Source: Rosistilla carotiformis
GTDB taxonomy: Bacteria; Planctomycetota; Planctomycetia; Pirellulales; Pirellulaceae
Length of the DNA stretch: 64,000 nucleotides
Reading direction: 5' to 3'
NCBI RefSeq assembly: GCF_007753095.1
Contig: NZ_CP036348.1
Coordinates: 3,038,001 to 3,102,000, forward strand
Position numbers and translations under genes: made by a program
Shown: positions 1-9,001 of the stretch, piece after piece
Numbering within the stretch: the first letter of the stretch is position 1
Layout of the letters: every line of letters begins with the position of its first letter
The notes under the pieces: model-generated
What the model was told of the DNA's origin: nothing
The model's database searches: none
What the model saw: only the letters and a program-made list of their open reading frames with translations

Positions 1-1004
1 ATCAAACGCAGGAAGCTCGCGAATTGGTCGCCAGTGCGGAACAGAAGGTGTTTGCCATCATGGACGGCAAACAATCCAATTCGGTCAACAGCATTAGCGA
101 TATTCTGCACCAGGCGATGGACCGCATCGACGCCCGTTTGCGGGGCGAGCACACCGATGGCGGTTGCGATACGCTGTACACCGATTTCGATGCGATGACC
201 GGCGGCTTGCACAACGGTGAATTGGCGATTCTTGCGGCTCGGCCTTCGATGGGTAAAACCGCGTTTGCGATGAACATCGCCGAAAACGTTTCGATGCAGC
301 TCCGCTACCCCGTCCTGTTCCTGAGCTTGGAAATGTCGGGGATCGAGTTGGCCGATCGTATGTTGTGTTCGATCTCCCGAGTCAGCGGTCACAAGCTGCG
401 AAACGGTACGATCAGTAGCGAGGAGCGTGAACGGTTGGTCGAGAAGGCGAACGAGATCCACTCCGCGCCCCTATTCGTCGACGATTCGCCTAGCCGAACG
501 GTCAGCGAAATCGCTGCGGCGGGGCGGCGTATTAAGCGTCGCGACGGCGCGTTGGGGTTGATCGTGATCGATTACCTTCAGTTGATCGAACCCGACAACT
601 CGCGCGATCCGCGGCAGGAGCAGGTGGCGAAAATCGCGCGGCGTCTGAAAGGTATGGCTCGTGAATTGGAAGTCCCTGTTTTGTGCCTGTCGCAGTTGAA
701 CCGGCAGTCCGAAGAGGGCAAGGACCACCGGCCCAAGTTGAGCCATCTGCGGGAATCGGGTGCGATCGAGCAGGATGCGGATATCGTGATGTTCGTGCAT
801 CGCGAGGAGTATTACCACCGCGGCGAGGATCGCGAACAATACGCCGGCCAGGCGGAGATCATCATCGCCAAACAGCGTAACGGACCGGTCGGCGACGTCG
901 AACTGACCTGGGAAGGGGCGTTCACCCGCTTCCACAACAAGGCTCCCGAACGGCACAGCGAATTCGATCAGTACGCCGAATTCAGCGGACCGACCGATTA
1001 TTGA
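1..1004 (+). CDS. dnaB: Replicative DNA helicase DnaB, C-terminal part (5' truncated by window edge)
   Basis: This is the C-terminal RecA-like ATPase domain of the hexameric replicative helicase, which unwinds DNA ahead of the replisome. The reading frame is already open at base 3, so the N-terminal domain and linker lie upstream of the window; about 333 codons are seen. Visible motifs are the Walker A segment ARPSMGKT (about bases 236-259), the Walker B segment LGLIVIDYLQL, and the DnaB signature LSQLNRQSEEGKDHRPKLSH followed by LRESGAIEQDAD. The protein ends soon after the last core strand, as is usual for DnaB. Its stop overlaps the end of the convergent glycosyltransferase gene by a few bases. 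No intein is visible in the seen part. I see no reason to doubt the assignment. Confidence 0.96.
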   Translation, partial: QTQEARELVASAEQKVFAIMDGKQSNSVNSISDILHQAMDRIDARLRGEHTDGGCDTLYTDFDAMTGGLHNGELAILAARPSMGKTAFAMNIAENVSMQLRYPVLFLSLEMSGIELADRMLCSISRVSGHKLRNGTISSEERERLVEKANEIHSAPLFVDDSPSRTVSEIAAAGRRIKRRDGALGLIVIDYLQLIEPDNSRDPRQEQVAKIARRLKGMARELEVPVLCLSQLNRQSEEGKDHRPKLSHLRESGAIEQDADIVMFVHREEYYHRGEDREQYAGQAEIIIAKQRNGPVGDVELTWEGAFTRFHNKAPERHSEFDQYAEFSGPTDY

Positions 1005-2104
1005 TCCAACAGTTCGCTGTATAGATCGACGTGCCGGTCGATCATCTGGGCGACGGTGAAGTCGCTGGCGATCCGATCCTGCGCGGCCTGCCCCAGCCGG
1101 GCCGCACGCTCGGTGTCGGTGAACAGTAACTGGTAGGCGTGCTTGGCGAACTCCGCCGCTTCGCCGACCGGAGCGAGCATCCCGGTGACGCCGTTTTCGA
1201 TCAGGTCGCGGTTACCTGGAATGTCCGACGCCACGACCGGCAGGCCGGCCTGCATCGCTTCGATCAACGCATTGCTCTGCCCTTCGTAGCCGCTGCCGAT
1301 CCAGAACAGGTCGAAGTGCGGAAGCAGTTCGGCGACGTCGTCGCGTGCCCCCGCAAACAGGACCGCTTGGCCGGTCGTTGCCGAATCGCGGAACCGCTGC
1401 AGTTCACCCATCTGCGGCCCATCACCAATGATGACAAAGGTCGAATCGTTGCGAGCCGATTCCATCAACTGAGCGGCCCACACCAGGTCGCGAAGTCGTT
1501 TCTGAGGCCACAGCCGGCCGACGGCGACGATCAAGCGGCGATTGGGATCGATCCCCAGCCGTTGGCAAGCCTCTTCGCGCGTGATCGTGCTCGCGGTGCG
1601 AGGCGGAATCCCGTTGGGGATGATTCGAAACAGATCGGGGTCGATCCCGTGAGCGGCATAAAAATCGCGGACTCCGCTGCTGTTGGTGACGATCGCATCG
1701 GTTCGTTTGGCCAACGCGCGGTCGATCACAAAATGACGCGTGGTCTTCCATTGATCGACGCAGCGTTCCCCGGCCACGATTCGCCGAACGCCCAGGCTGC
1801 GAGCGGCCGCGCGTCCGTAGGAGTTCGCCGCGAACAGCCACGTGTGGACCAGATCGGGAGAGAGTTTTTTGAGCGTTCGCTTCAAGCGAAAGTAAGCCGA
1901 CGGATCGGCTTTAAATCGCTTGCCGACCACCGTGACTTCGACTCCGGCCGCCTCCAAGTCCGCTCGCAACGGACCATCGTGCGTTAACACGACGACGTGC
2001 ACGTCGAAGCGATCGCGCGGCAAACCGCTGGCCAGAAGAGCCAGCTGCTTTTCGGCACCGCCGCGAACCAAGGTCGGGATGATATGGCAAATCCGTTGGG
2101 TCAT
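998..2104 (-). CDS. Glycosyltransferase family 4 protein
   Basis: Predicted retaining GT-B glycosyltransferase of the GT4 type, 368 residues, which transfers a sugar from a nucleotide-sugar donor to an unknown acceptor, probably a surface polysaccharide or glycolipid. The N-terminus (CHIIPTLVRGGAEKQLALLA) is the typical Gly-rich acceptor-domain loop. The C-terminal half has the donor-site pattern with VGRLWPQKR, then GYEGQSNALIEAMQAGLPVV, matching the E-x7-E type motif of GT4. No signal peptide or membrane segment is seen, so it is likely cytoplasmic. It is the last gene of a minus-strand run: its ATG overlaps the stop of the upstream glycosyltransferase in an ATGA arrangement, indicating translational coupling. 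Donor and acceptor cannot be told from the sequence. Confidence 0.88.
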   Translation of the reverse strand: MTQRICHIIPTLVRGGAEKQLALLASGLPRDRFDVHVVVLTHDGPLRADLEAAGVEVTVVGKRFKADPSAYFRLKRTLKKLSPDLVHTWLFAANSYGRAAARSLGVRRIVAGERCVDQWKTTRHFVIDRALAKRTDAIVTNSSGVRDFYAAHGIDPDLFRIIPNGIPPRTASTITREEACQRLGIDPNRRLIVAVGRLWPQKRLRDLVWAAQLMESARNDSTFVIIGDGPQMGELQRFRDSATTGQAVLFAGARDDVAELLPHFDLFWIGSGYEGQSNALIEAMQAGLPVVASDIPGNRDLIENGVTGMLAPVGEAAEFAKHAYQLLFTDTERAARLGQAAQDRIASDFTVAQMIDRHVDLYSELLDQ

Positions 2105-3306
2105 CCCGTCGCTCCACTCATATTTGAGGCGGCCGAATTGCCCGCCAAGCGTTCAAATAACTGCACGTGCCGACGGATCGTATCGGACCAGGACGACGCG
2201 GCCGACAACTGCTTCCGCATCCGCTCGGCTCCCGCAGTCGCCATCGGCAGATCGTCCAAGACGTTTTGGACCGCTTCCCGCATCTTGTCGGTTGAATCGG
2301 CCGGAAAGCTGTGCAGTTCCGAAAAAGCGGCCATCGCAAAGGCGCGTGTGTCGGCGCAATCGACCACTGCGGTGGGGAGCGCCGCGGCGATCGCCGCCGG
2401 CCAAAACGACTCCGCTCCGCTGGCCGCCGATGGCAGCACAAACATATCCGCAGCTTGCATTAGTTCTTCCACATGATCAAAGTTGCCCGGTAGAAACGCC
2501 GACCGGCCGACGCCGTTGTGTTTTAAGTCGTTAAAAATTTTCTGACGCCATGGTCCGTCGCCGATCATCCACAACCGCAGGTTGGGCTGCGCCTCCAACA
2601 GCGGCCAGAGCGCCGATGCCAAGGTCAAAACGCCCCCTTCGGGAGACAGCCGATTCATGCACAGGATGACTTTGCCATCGACCGGCACCATCAGGTCGTG
2701 ATTCATGTTGCCGAGCGTCAGACGCGCTGCTTTACACGATTCGGGAGTGCGACGGATCGGATCACCGATGCCGTCGGCGATCCGCACGATCTTTGCCGCT
2801 TTGGCTCCGGCGACCAATAACGCTTGCTGGCACGACGCGCGGGGAGCGATCACGGCGTCGGCGGCAAAGCTGCGGACAAACGTGTTCCGCCGCGCACGCA
2901 GCGACGCTTGCCAGACGATATCGCGCGTTCCCATCATCGTGCCACAGCGGACGACGCTCGGCACGCCAGCCTGTCGGGCGGTCTCCACGACCGCTGCCGC
3001 CTCTTCCCGCATCATGTCGCAGTAGACGAGATCGAACCGCGGCAACTGCTCGCGCAACCACTTGGCCAGATTCCGCACATAACGGGCCATCGACCATTCG
3101 CCTCGCGGCGCAGCCAGCGGACGCAGCACCGGTATCTCGCGATGTTGGAACTCCACCGGCCAAGTCGCTTGGTAGCGTGGCGTCAAGACGGTCGGGTAAC
3201 ATCCTTGGCGGCGAAGGCCGCTGACAAGCGCGGTCAAGCGACTGCTGGCATCATCGCAATGCGGCCAGTAGCGTCGAGTGACGATCAGCACTTGGAATCG
3301 TTTCAT
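2101..3306 (-). CDS. Glycosyltransferase family 4-like protein
   Basis: A 401-residue GT-B glycosyltransferase, distantly similar in layout to its downstream neighbour. The N-terminus (LIVTRRYWPHCDDASSRLTA) fits the first Rossmann strand and acceptor loop of GT4 enzymes. The middle contains CMNRLSPEGGVLTLASAL and a GDGPWRQK segment typical of the donor-binding domain. The usual second acidic donor motif is weak: a SAASGAESFWPAAIAAALPT segment takes its place. It sits between hpt and the second glycosyltransferase with four-base ATGA overlaps on both sides, so the three genes are almost certainly one transcript. Substrate unknown; a role in cell-surface glycan assembly is inference. Confidence 0.78.
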   Translation of the reverse strand: MKRFQVLIVTRRYWPHCDDASSRLTALVSGLRRQGCYPTVLTPRYQATWPVEFQHREIPVLRPLAAPRGEWSMARYVRNLAKWLREQLPRFDLVYCDMMREEAAAVVETARQAGVPSVVRCGTMMGTRDIVWQASLRARRNTFVRSFAADAVIAPRASCQQALLVAGAKAAKIVRIADGIGDPIRRTPESCKAARLTLGNMNHDLMVPVDGKVILCMNRLSPEGGVLTLASALWPLLEAQPNLRLWMIGDGPWRQKIFNDLKHNGVGRSAFLPGNFDHVEELMQAADMFVLPSAASGAESFWPAAIAAALPTAVVDCADTRAFAMAAFSELHSFPADSTDKMREAVQNVLDDLPMATAGAERMRKQLSAASSWSDTIRRHVQLFERLAGNSAASNMSGATG

Positions 3307-3857
3307 CGATCGATGGCCGGTCCGTGCAACGCGTGATGGCGGTCGAGATCGGCTTGTTCCAACACGCCCAGATAAGGCAGGTTGCGATACATGTCCTCGT
3401 AATCCAATCCGTATCCGACGACAAATTCGTCGGGGATTTCAAAGGCGACAAAATCGGGGCGGACCTGCACGTCGTGCTGGCGATTCTTCTGCAGCAGCAC
3501 CGCACTTTTGACGTCCTGGGCACCCATCTGTCGCATGTCTTCCAATAATCGTTCCAGCGTCCGGCCGGTGTCGAAGATGTCGTCGATCAACAGCACCTCG
3601 CGGTCGCGGATGTTGATCAACATCGCCGCGTTGACCAACAGTTCGCCGCTGCGGGTGCCGCCGCGGTAACTGCTGGCTTGGACAACGCCCACCCGGATGG
3701 GCATGTTCAACCGGCGAATCAGATCGGCCAGCAGAATCAAGCTGCCCGTCATGACCGCGACAACCGTCAGCGGCCGCGAGCCGTAGTGATCGTTGATCCG
3801 TTGGGCCAATTCGCTGACACCGCGCTCCAACTGTTGTTCGTCAAGCAATGTCTTCAT
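3303..3857 (-). CDS. hpt: Hypoxanthine phosphoribosyltransferase
   Basis: Purine-salvage enzyme that makes IMP or GMP from hypoxanthine or guanine and PRPP in the cytoplasm. At 184 residues it has normal length for the family. The PRPP-binding signature VLLIDDIFDTGRT is at residues 88-100, with an upstream GSLILLADLIRR segment and a C-terminal DFVAFEIPDEFVVGYGLDY segment that matches the base-binding part. The frame stays open upstream, but the ATG at 3857 (MKTLLDEQQ) gives the family's normal N-terminus, so I chose it. The stop overlaps the start of the downstream glycosyltransferase (ATGA). It is divergent from the Gfo/Idh oxidoreductase with a 200-base gap. Coupling of a purine-salvage gene to two glycosyltransferases is unusual and may only reflect co-transcription. 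Confidence 0.93.
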   Translation of the reverse strand: MKTLLDEQQLERGVSELAQRINDHYGSRPLTVVAVMTGSLILLADLIRRLNMPIRVGVVQASSYRGGTRSGELLVNAAMLINIRDREVLLIDDIFDTGRTLERLLEDMRQMGAQDVKSAVLLQKNRQHDVQVRPDFVAFEIPDEFVVGYGLDYEDMYRNLPYLGVLEQADLDRHHALHGPAIDR

Positions 3858-4057
3858 ATTTAACAGTCGAAGGTGCGAAAAAGCGGTGATGGCAGGCGGA
3901 GATTGGGCCGTTCGGGGAACACGCCGACATCTTAACATGTTGCCCCACGGTTGAACCAGTTGATTGAAAAAACGATGGCCGGCCGCTAAGATTGACTCGG
4001 GCATGAAGCCCTCCCAAGACTCCGCTCGCCTCTCTCCAGCTGGTAATCGATAACACG

Positions 4058-5422
4058 ATGTCGAAACCCGATCGCACCAAAAAAACAGTCTCCACCGACG
4101 CCGCGCGTTCGGATGCATCGCGACGGAAGTTCATGCAAAGCTCCAGCCTGTTGTTGGCCGGCGGTGCGGTTGCGGGCGGGCTGAGCGTGGCTCGTGCGGC
4201 GCACAGCTTCGGCAGCGACACGATCCGCGTTGGGTTGATCGGATGTGGCGGACGGGGAACCGGCGCGGTGACTCAGGCGCTCAGCACCGTCGATGGCGAA
4301 GTCCGTTTGACGGCGATGGGAGATCTGTTCGAAGACCGCATGCAGACGGCGTTTCGGACGATCAAGAGCAAGCATCCCGACCGCGTCGATGTCACCCGCG
4401 ACACGCGGTTCGTCGGTTTCGACGCCTATCAAAAAGTGCTGCAAGCCGATGTCGACGTCGTGATCCTGGCGACCCCTCCCGGTTTCCGCCCCCTGCATTT
4501 CGAAGCGGCCGTCGACGTCGGGAAACATGTTTTCATGGAGAAACCTGTCGCCACCGATGCACCGGGCGTGCGACGCGTGCTGGCGGCCAACGCGATTGCG
4601 AAACATAACGGCCTGGCGGTCAGCGTCGGACTGCAACGCCACCACGAAGCCCGCTATCGCCAGTGCGTTGCTCAACTGCACGGCGGCATGATCGGCGACG
4701 TGATCATGTCCCGCGCCTACTGGAACGGTTCGGGAATTTGGGTCCGTCCGCGGCAGCAAAACGATACCGAACTGCAGTACCAATGTCGCAACTGGTACTA
4801 CTTCAACTGGCTCTGCGGCGATCACATCACCGAACAGCACGTCCATAATCTCGACGTGATCAACTGGGTGATGGACGGTTTCCCCGTGGAAGCTCAAGGC
4901 CAAGGCGGCCGCCAAGTGCGGACCGGCGAGGATACCGGTCAGATCTTCGACCACCACTTTGTTGAATACACCTACGACGGTGGGGCGAAGCTGATCAGCC
5001 AATGCCGGCACATGAAAGGCTGTTGGAACAGCGTCGGTGAATACGTTCACGGCACCCGCGGTTATGCGATTGTCAACAAAGCCGAAATCTACGATCACCA
5101 AGACAATCTGATCTGGAAGAGCGACGCGGCGGTTGAACAGGGGAAGGGCTGGCAGCAACAGCATCACGATCTGTTCGCCGCCCTGCGACGCGGCGAATCG
5201 CCGAACGAAGCCGATTATGGTGCGCACAGCACGATGACCGCGATCATGGGGCGAATGGCCACCTACGGCGGCAAAGTTGTCCGCTGGGACGATGCGATTC
5301 ACAGCGACATCGCCTTGGCCGATTTTGATTCCTTGCGATCGTGGGACGATGTTCCTCCGGTCCTGCCTGCCGACGACGGCTCGTATCCTGTCGCGGTGCC
5401 GGGTAAAACCATCGTCGTCTGA
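4058..5422 (+). CDS. Tat-exported Gfo/Idh/MocA family oxidoreductase
   Basis: Predicted NAD(P)-dependent sugar or cyclitol oxidoreductase of 454 residues. The first 50 residues contain a twin-arginine motif (SRRKFMQ) followed by a hydrophobic stretch and an ARAA cleavage region, so export by Tat, folded with its cofactor, is expected. The Rossmann fold begins at IRVGLIGCGGRGTGAV. The family's catalytic lysine motif appears as EKPVATDAPGV, and the C-terminal beta-sheet domain is complete. Many planctomycetes carry large expanded sets of such exported enzymes; the substrate cannot be predicted. It is followed after 48 bases by the ligase gene on the same strand, without evidence of a functional link. 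Confidence 0.9.
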   Translation: MSKPDRTKKTVSTDAARSDASRRKFMQSSSLLLAGGAVAGGLSVARAAHSFGSDTIRVGLIGCGGRGTGAVTQALSTVDGEVRLTAMGDLFEDRMQTAFRTIKSKHPDRVDVTRDTRFVGFDAYQKVLQADVDVVILATPPGFRPLHFEAAVDVGKHVFMEKPVATDAPGVRRVLAANAIAKHNGLAVSVGLQRHHEARYRQCVAQLHGGMIGDVIMSRAYWNGSGIWVRPRQQNDTELQYQCRNWYYFNWLCGDHITEQHVHNLDVINWVMDGFPVEAQGQGGRQVRTGEDTGQIFDHHFVEYTYDGGAKLISQCRHMKGCWNSVGEYVHGTRGYAIVNKAEIYDHQDNLIWKSDAAVEQGKGWQQQHHDLFAALRRGESPNEADYGAHSTMTAIMGRMATYGGKVVRWDDAIHSDIALADFDSLRSWDDVPPVLPADDGSYPVAVPGKTIVV

Positions 5423-5470
5423 TCGATCAGAACGACATTTCCCAAGGCTTCAAGGACGAGGAACACCGCT

Positions 5471-7621
5471 GTGGCGAAAGCGACAAAGCAATCCGATCGC
5501 GTGCAAACGCTGGAACGGATCATCGCCCATCTGGACACGCAGTACGAACAAGGGATCGCGTGTACGCATCCCGACACCGGCGTGTTGGTCAGCGATGGCG
5601 AATACGATGCGCTGCGTCGTGAACTGCAGACGCTGAATCCCCAGTCGACGCTTTTCGAGACGGCGACCGCGTCGCAGTTAGAGAGTGCGGTCGCGAAGGT
5701 CGTTCACCATCCGCCGCTGACGTCGATCGAAAAGGCGAGCCACGAAGATCTCGCCGTGCAGCAACAGATGCTTTTCAAATGGCTCCGCGGCGCCGATGAC
5801 CCGGCCGTTGCGGAAGCTCCCGCGGGCGAGCTGTTTGCCGACGCGTTGCCCGACGATTTGATTACCGTCGACGGGATGAGCTACGACGGCCAGCCGGTCG
5901 TCTACAGCCCCGATCGGTTCTACGCCGCCTACAAGCTCGATGGCGTGGCGATCGCTCTTTATTACGAACAGGGAAAACTTGTCCGCGCCGGGCTGCGACC
6001 GCGCGACGGGATCAACGGCGAAGATGTCACGGCGCAGGTTCGTTATGTTGCCGGCGTTCCGGATAAGCTTCCCAAGAAGATCAGTTGCTCGATCCGGGGC
6101 GAACTGATCTGCAAGCTCTCCGACTTCGAAAAGGTGCAAGCCGAATTGGCCGACGAAGGGGAGAAGTTGCGAGCGAATCCGCGGAACCACACCGCCGGTG
6201 GGATTCGCCAGTTCAAGAACCCCGAAAAAACCGCGCGGATGCGGATCAGCTTCATCGCCTACACGATCGAAGCACTCGACCATCCACCTTATAAGACCGA
6301 GATCGAACGCGCTCGCTGGTGTCAGGAAACGTTGGGGATCCACTATATCGAGCCCCAACCGTTTCGCTTCGAGAACCTGCAGGCGATGGAAGATGCCGTG
6401 CCGACTCTCGATTTCGAAGTCGACGGCGTCGTGATTGGGGTCAACGATCTCGAGGACCAGGAACAACTGGGGCGTCACGGCGATCCGAGGACCGGCAATC
6501 CGAAGGGGAAGATCGCCTGGAAATTCCGCGAGGAGGAAGCGACGCCGGTGATCCGCGACATCCAGTGGCAGACCGGCCGGACCGGCAAGATCGTCGCAGT
6601 GGCGATCTTCGATCCCGTTCGTTTGGCCGGCACCAACGTGACCCGGGCGACGCTGCACAACGCCGGATTTATGCTCCGCAATCAGATCACGATCGGGTCG
6701 ACGATCGCGGTTCGCAAGGCGGGGAAGATCATCCCCAAAGTGACCGGCGTGATTGCGGGGCAAGGCGAGCCGCAGTTTCCCGATCATTGTCCGGCTTGCA
6801 AAGCGAAGACCCAGCTACAGCAAGGGGGAACCGAAGAGATGCTGGAACTTGTCTGTCCCAACCCCGATTGCTCGGCGCAAAACGTCCACGGCCTGTGCCA
6901 CTATCTGAGCACCTTTGGCGTCGTCGGTTTGGGCGAGAGCCGCGTGCGGACGATGGTCGAAGGGGGCAAGGTCGCGACGCATGCCGATTTCTATCGCTTG
7001 GAATTGGAAGACGCGATGGAATGTGGGCTGACCGAACGACAGTCGCTGTTGGCACTGGCGGCGGTCCACATGATCCCCGCTCCTGACAAGATGAAAAACG
7101 AAGAGCTGGGGATCGCGATCGCGACGGCTCGGCAATCGAAGAAGCAGGTTCCGCTGTGGCAGCTGTTTGCCGCCTTTGGCATCGAAGCGGCGGGCAAGTC
7201 GGCTGGCAAAGCGCTCGAAGATCACTTCAGCAGCTTCGATGCGATCCGCGCCGCCACGGTCCAGCAACTGATCGAAGTTGGCGACGTCGGCGAAAAGACA
7301 GCCGAGACGGTCTCCAGCTACCTGTCGACCAACGCCGCAGCGATCGACGACCTGCTGAACTACGTCGAACCGCAGTCGCCGAAAACGGGGCTACTGACTG
7401 GCAAGAACTTCTGCTTCAGCGGCGGCTTTCCCGAGGGGAAGCGTCACTGGGAACAGCGCGTCGAAGAACTCGGCGGCAAGTGTTCGGGGAGCGTCTCCAA
7501 AAAGACCCACTACCTGGTCGCGGGAACCGCCAGCGGATCGAAGAGCGAAAAAGCGGAGAAGCTCGGGATCCCAATCATCGATACCGACGAGCTGCAGAAG
7601 TTGCTTCAAGCCGGTTCGTAA
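5471..7621 (+). CDS. ligA: NAD+-dependent DNA ligase (LigA-like, divergent)
   Basis: Seals nicks in DNA using NAD+. The 716-residue protein starts with GTG. It has the domain Ia pattern VSDGEYDALRREL, the adenylation motif YKLDGVAI with catalytic Lys at residue 155, the GINGEDVT and ANPRNHTAGGIRQF segments of the nucleotidyltransferase fold, a four-cysteine zinc finger (CPACK and CPNPDCS), a shortened helix-hairpin-helix region with GDVGEKTAETV, and a C-terminal BRCT domain (FCFSGGFPEGK to GTASGSKSEKA). Several signature positions deviate from canonical LigA: HTAGG replaces the usual AAAGS-type stretch, and GLRPRDGINGED replaces ATRGDGxxGED. About 25 extra residues precede motif I. It may be a second, specialised ligase; a canonical ligA may exist elsewhere in the genome. 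Confidence 0.88.
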   Translation: MAKATKQSDRVQTLERIIAHLDTQYEQGIACTHPDTGVLVSDGEYDALRRELQTLNPQSTLFETATASQLESAVAKVVHHPPLTSIEKASHEDLAVQQQMLFKWLRGADDPAVAEAPAGELFADALPDDLITVDGMSYDGQPVVYSPDRFYAAYKLDGVAIALYYEQGKLVRAGLRPRDGINGEDVTAQVRYVAGVPDKLPKKISCSIRGELICKLSDFEKVQAELADEGEKLRANPRNHTAGGIRQFKNPEKTARMRISFIAYTIEALDHPPYKTEIERARWCQETLGIHYIEPQPFRFENLQAMEDAVPTLDFEVDGVVIGVNDLEDQEQLGRHGDPRTGNPKGKIAWKFREEEATPVIRDIQWQTGRTGKIVAVAIFDPVRLAGTNVTRATLHNAGFMLRNQITIGSTIAVRKAGKIIPKVTGVIAGQGEPQFPDHCPACKAKTQLQQGGTEEMLELVCPNPDCSAQNVHGLCHYLSTFGVVGLGESRVRTMVEGGKVATHADFYRLELEDAMECGLTERQSLLALAAVHMIPAPDKMKNEELGIAIATARQSKKQVPLWQLFAAFGIEAAGKSAGKALEDHFSSFDAIRAATVQQLIEVGDVGEKTAETVSSYLSTNAAAIDDLLNYVEPQSPKTGLLTGKNFCFSGGFPEGKRHWEQRVEELGGKCSGSVSKKTHYLVAGTASGSKSEKAEKLGIPIIDTDELQKLLQAGS

Positions 7622-7666
7622 ACCCAAACATGACCGGTTGGTGGCGCCACGCTACATCGGAACGGT

Positions 7667-7695
7667 AGGTCGAAGACGACCCGCGTCTTCGACCT
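7667..7695. terminator. Inverted repeat between convergent genes, possible bidirectional terminator
   Basis: A perfect 12-bp stem (AGGTCGAAGACG and its complement) with a 5-base loop lies 45 bases after the ligase stop and 28 bases after the stop of the convergent isomerase gene. There is no run of T on either side, so the terminator role rests on position and stem stability. Confidence 0.5.
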
Positions 7696-7723
7696 CATTA
7701 GGCGGCTGGTTAAACGCGATTGT

Positions 7724-8623
7724 TTAGCCTAGCGTCCGCTTCATGTTCGCGAGGATTTCGGCCAAGCGTTCTTTGCCCCCTCCGCCAACTTCGGCTGCAC
7801 ACCAGCCTTCGAAACCGATTTCGGTCAGCGCGGCCCGGACATCTTTCCAATCGATATCCCCTTCGCCAATCTTGGTGAACCGGTTGTCGGTACGCGAAAA
7901 GCCTTTGGAATCGAGCTTCACGATCCGCTTGCCTAGCGTGCGGATCCAATCCCCTGTGTTTCCGTATTTCCAATGGTTACCGATATCGAACTGCATCGCT
8001 ACGCGCGGCGAATTGAATTCGTCGACATATTTTACGAACTTGTCTGCCGTTTGAGTGGCATCGCCGTCGTGATCGTACAAGAACTGGTTCCAGACGTTTT
8101 CGATGGCAATCGTGACGTTCAGGTCTTCGGCCAACGGAATCGCTTTGGAGATGTTTTCGACCGATCGTTCCCAGATCTCGCTTTCGGGACCGTCTTCACC
8201 TTTGCCAACAACGACAAGGACGGTGTCGCCACCAACGGCTTTGGTGTCGCGAAGAGCGACCGTTAGGTTGTTCAGCGCTCTGGCCCGAGTCTCCGCATCG
8301 GGGCTCGTGTGGCGAACCGACCAATGTTCGGCGCAGACGGTACCGTCGACGATCAGGCCGGATGCTTTGATCGCCGCCTTGGTTTCCTCGACGTCCATCC
8401 CCGGGGCACTCATCTCAATTCCGTCGAAGCCCACTTCCTTGACGACGCGAAATTTCTGTTCCAACGTCGCCCCGGGCATTTTGACCATTCCAATCTTCAA
8501 CGTGTTGAGGATTTTCGATTTGGATTGCCAGGCAAACGCGGAGGGGGCGACCAGGGCGGCGGCGGCAACTGGGGCGGTTGTACGCAACAGCTTGCGACGA
8601 GAAAAGGCGATCGATGCACTCAT
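7724..8623 (-). CDS. Tat-exported sugar phosphate isomerase/epimerase family (xylose isomerase-like TIM barrel)
   Basis: A 299-residue protein of the AP-endonuclease-2/xylose-isomerase-like TIM-barrel superfamily, commonly annotated as sugar phosphate isomerase/epimerase. Residues 1-35 form a Tat signal (FSRRKLLRTTAPVAAAALVA then AFAWQ). The barrel shows KEVGFDGIEMSAPGMDVEET near the start, an IAIENVWNQFLYD strand, MQFDIGNHWKYG and VKLDSKGFSR, with acidic and His residues at strand ends as in metal-binding members, and ends with GFEGWCAAEVGGGG. I chose the ATG at 8623 because it places the Tat motif at the normal distance; the frame is open further upstream. It probably acts on a sugar or related polyol in the periplasm; the substrate is unknown. 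Confidence 0.85.
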   Translation of the reverse strand: MSASIAFSRRKLLRTTAPVAAAALVAPSAFAWQSKSKILNTLKIGMVKMPGATLEQKFRVVKEVGFDGIEMSAPGMDVEETKAAIKASGLIVDGTVCAEHWSVRHTSPDAETRARALNNLTVALRDTKAVGGDTVLVVVGKGEDGPESEIWERSVENISKAIPLAEDLNVTIAIENVWNQFLYDHDGDATQTADKFVKYVDEFNSPRVAMQFDIGNHWKYGNTGDWIRTLGKRIVKLDSKGFSRTDNRFTKIGEGDIDWKDVRAALTEIGFEGWCAAEVGGGGKERLAEILANMKRTLG

Positions 8624-9001
8624 GGTGGGATCCTGGGGAGCTTGGAATTTAGCGAGAGGTGGGAAAGACGCGTCGGCGTCCGTTGAATCGCCTCCCATGA
8701 TAGTTCAAATGCCACAGCTCAAACAGCAGCAAACGGGAACGGTCGCAAGACATTCGCGGCTCGCAAACGGAGGGAACGGGGCTGGAGCGAAGAGGTGGTC
8801 CTGGCGGCTTCCCGCATCGGATCGGCGAAGAGTTTGTGAGATTTATCCCATGGATCGGCCGGCGACAAGAAAAAACCAAAAAGAGCTAGCGTTTGCGGGA
8901 ATCCGATAGTAGACGCGTGGATAGCATCCTAGCATTGGGGTTAAGGGGGCATTTCCCCTGATTGGTTGTTTGTTTTTGGAATTTTAAACGGAGCTTGGCG
9001 G
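8624..9001. other. Intergenic region between divergent genes
   Basis: 378 bases between two divergently transcribed genes, expected to carry both promoters. I see a GGAG ribosome-binding site about 8 bases before the DUF1559 start, but no convincing -35/-10 pair, small gene or structured RNA. Confidence 0.5.

Noticed and set aside
3986-5302. 438-codon minus-strand frame opposite the Gfo/Idh/MocA oxidoreductase
   Set aside because: The plus-strand protein has clear family motifs; the antisense frame reflects high GC codon bias.
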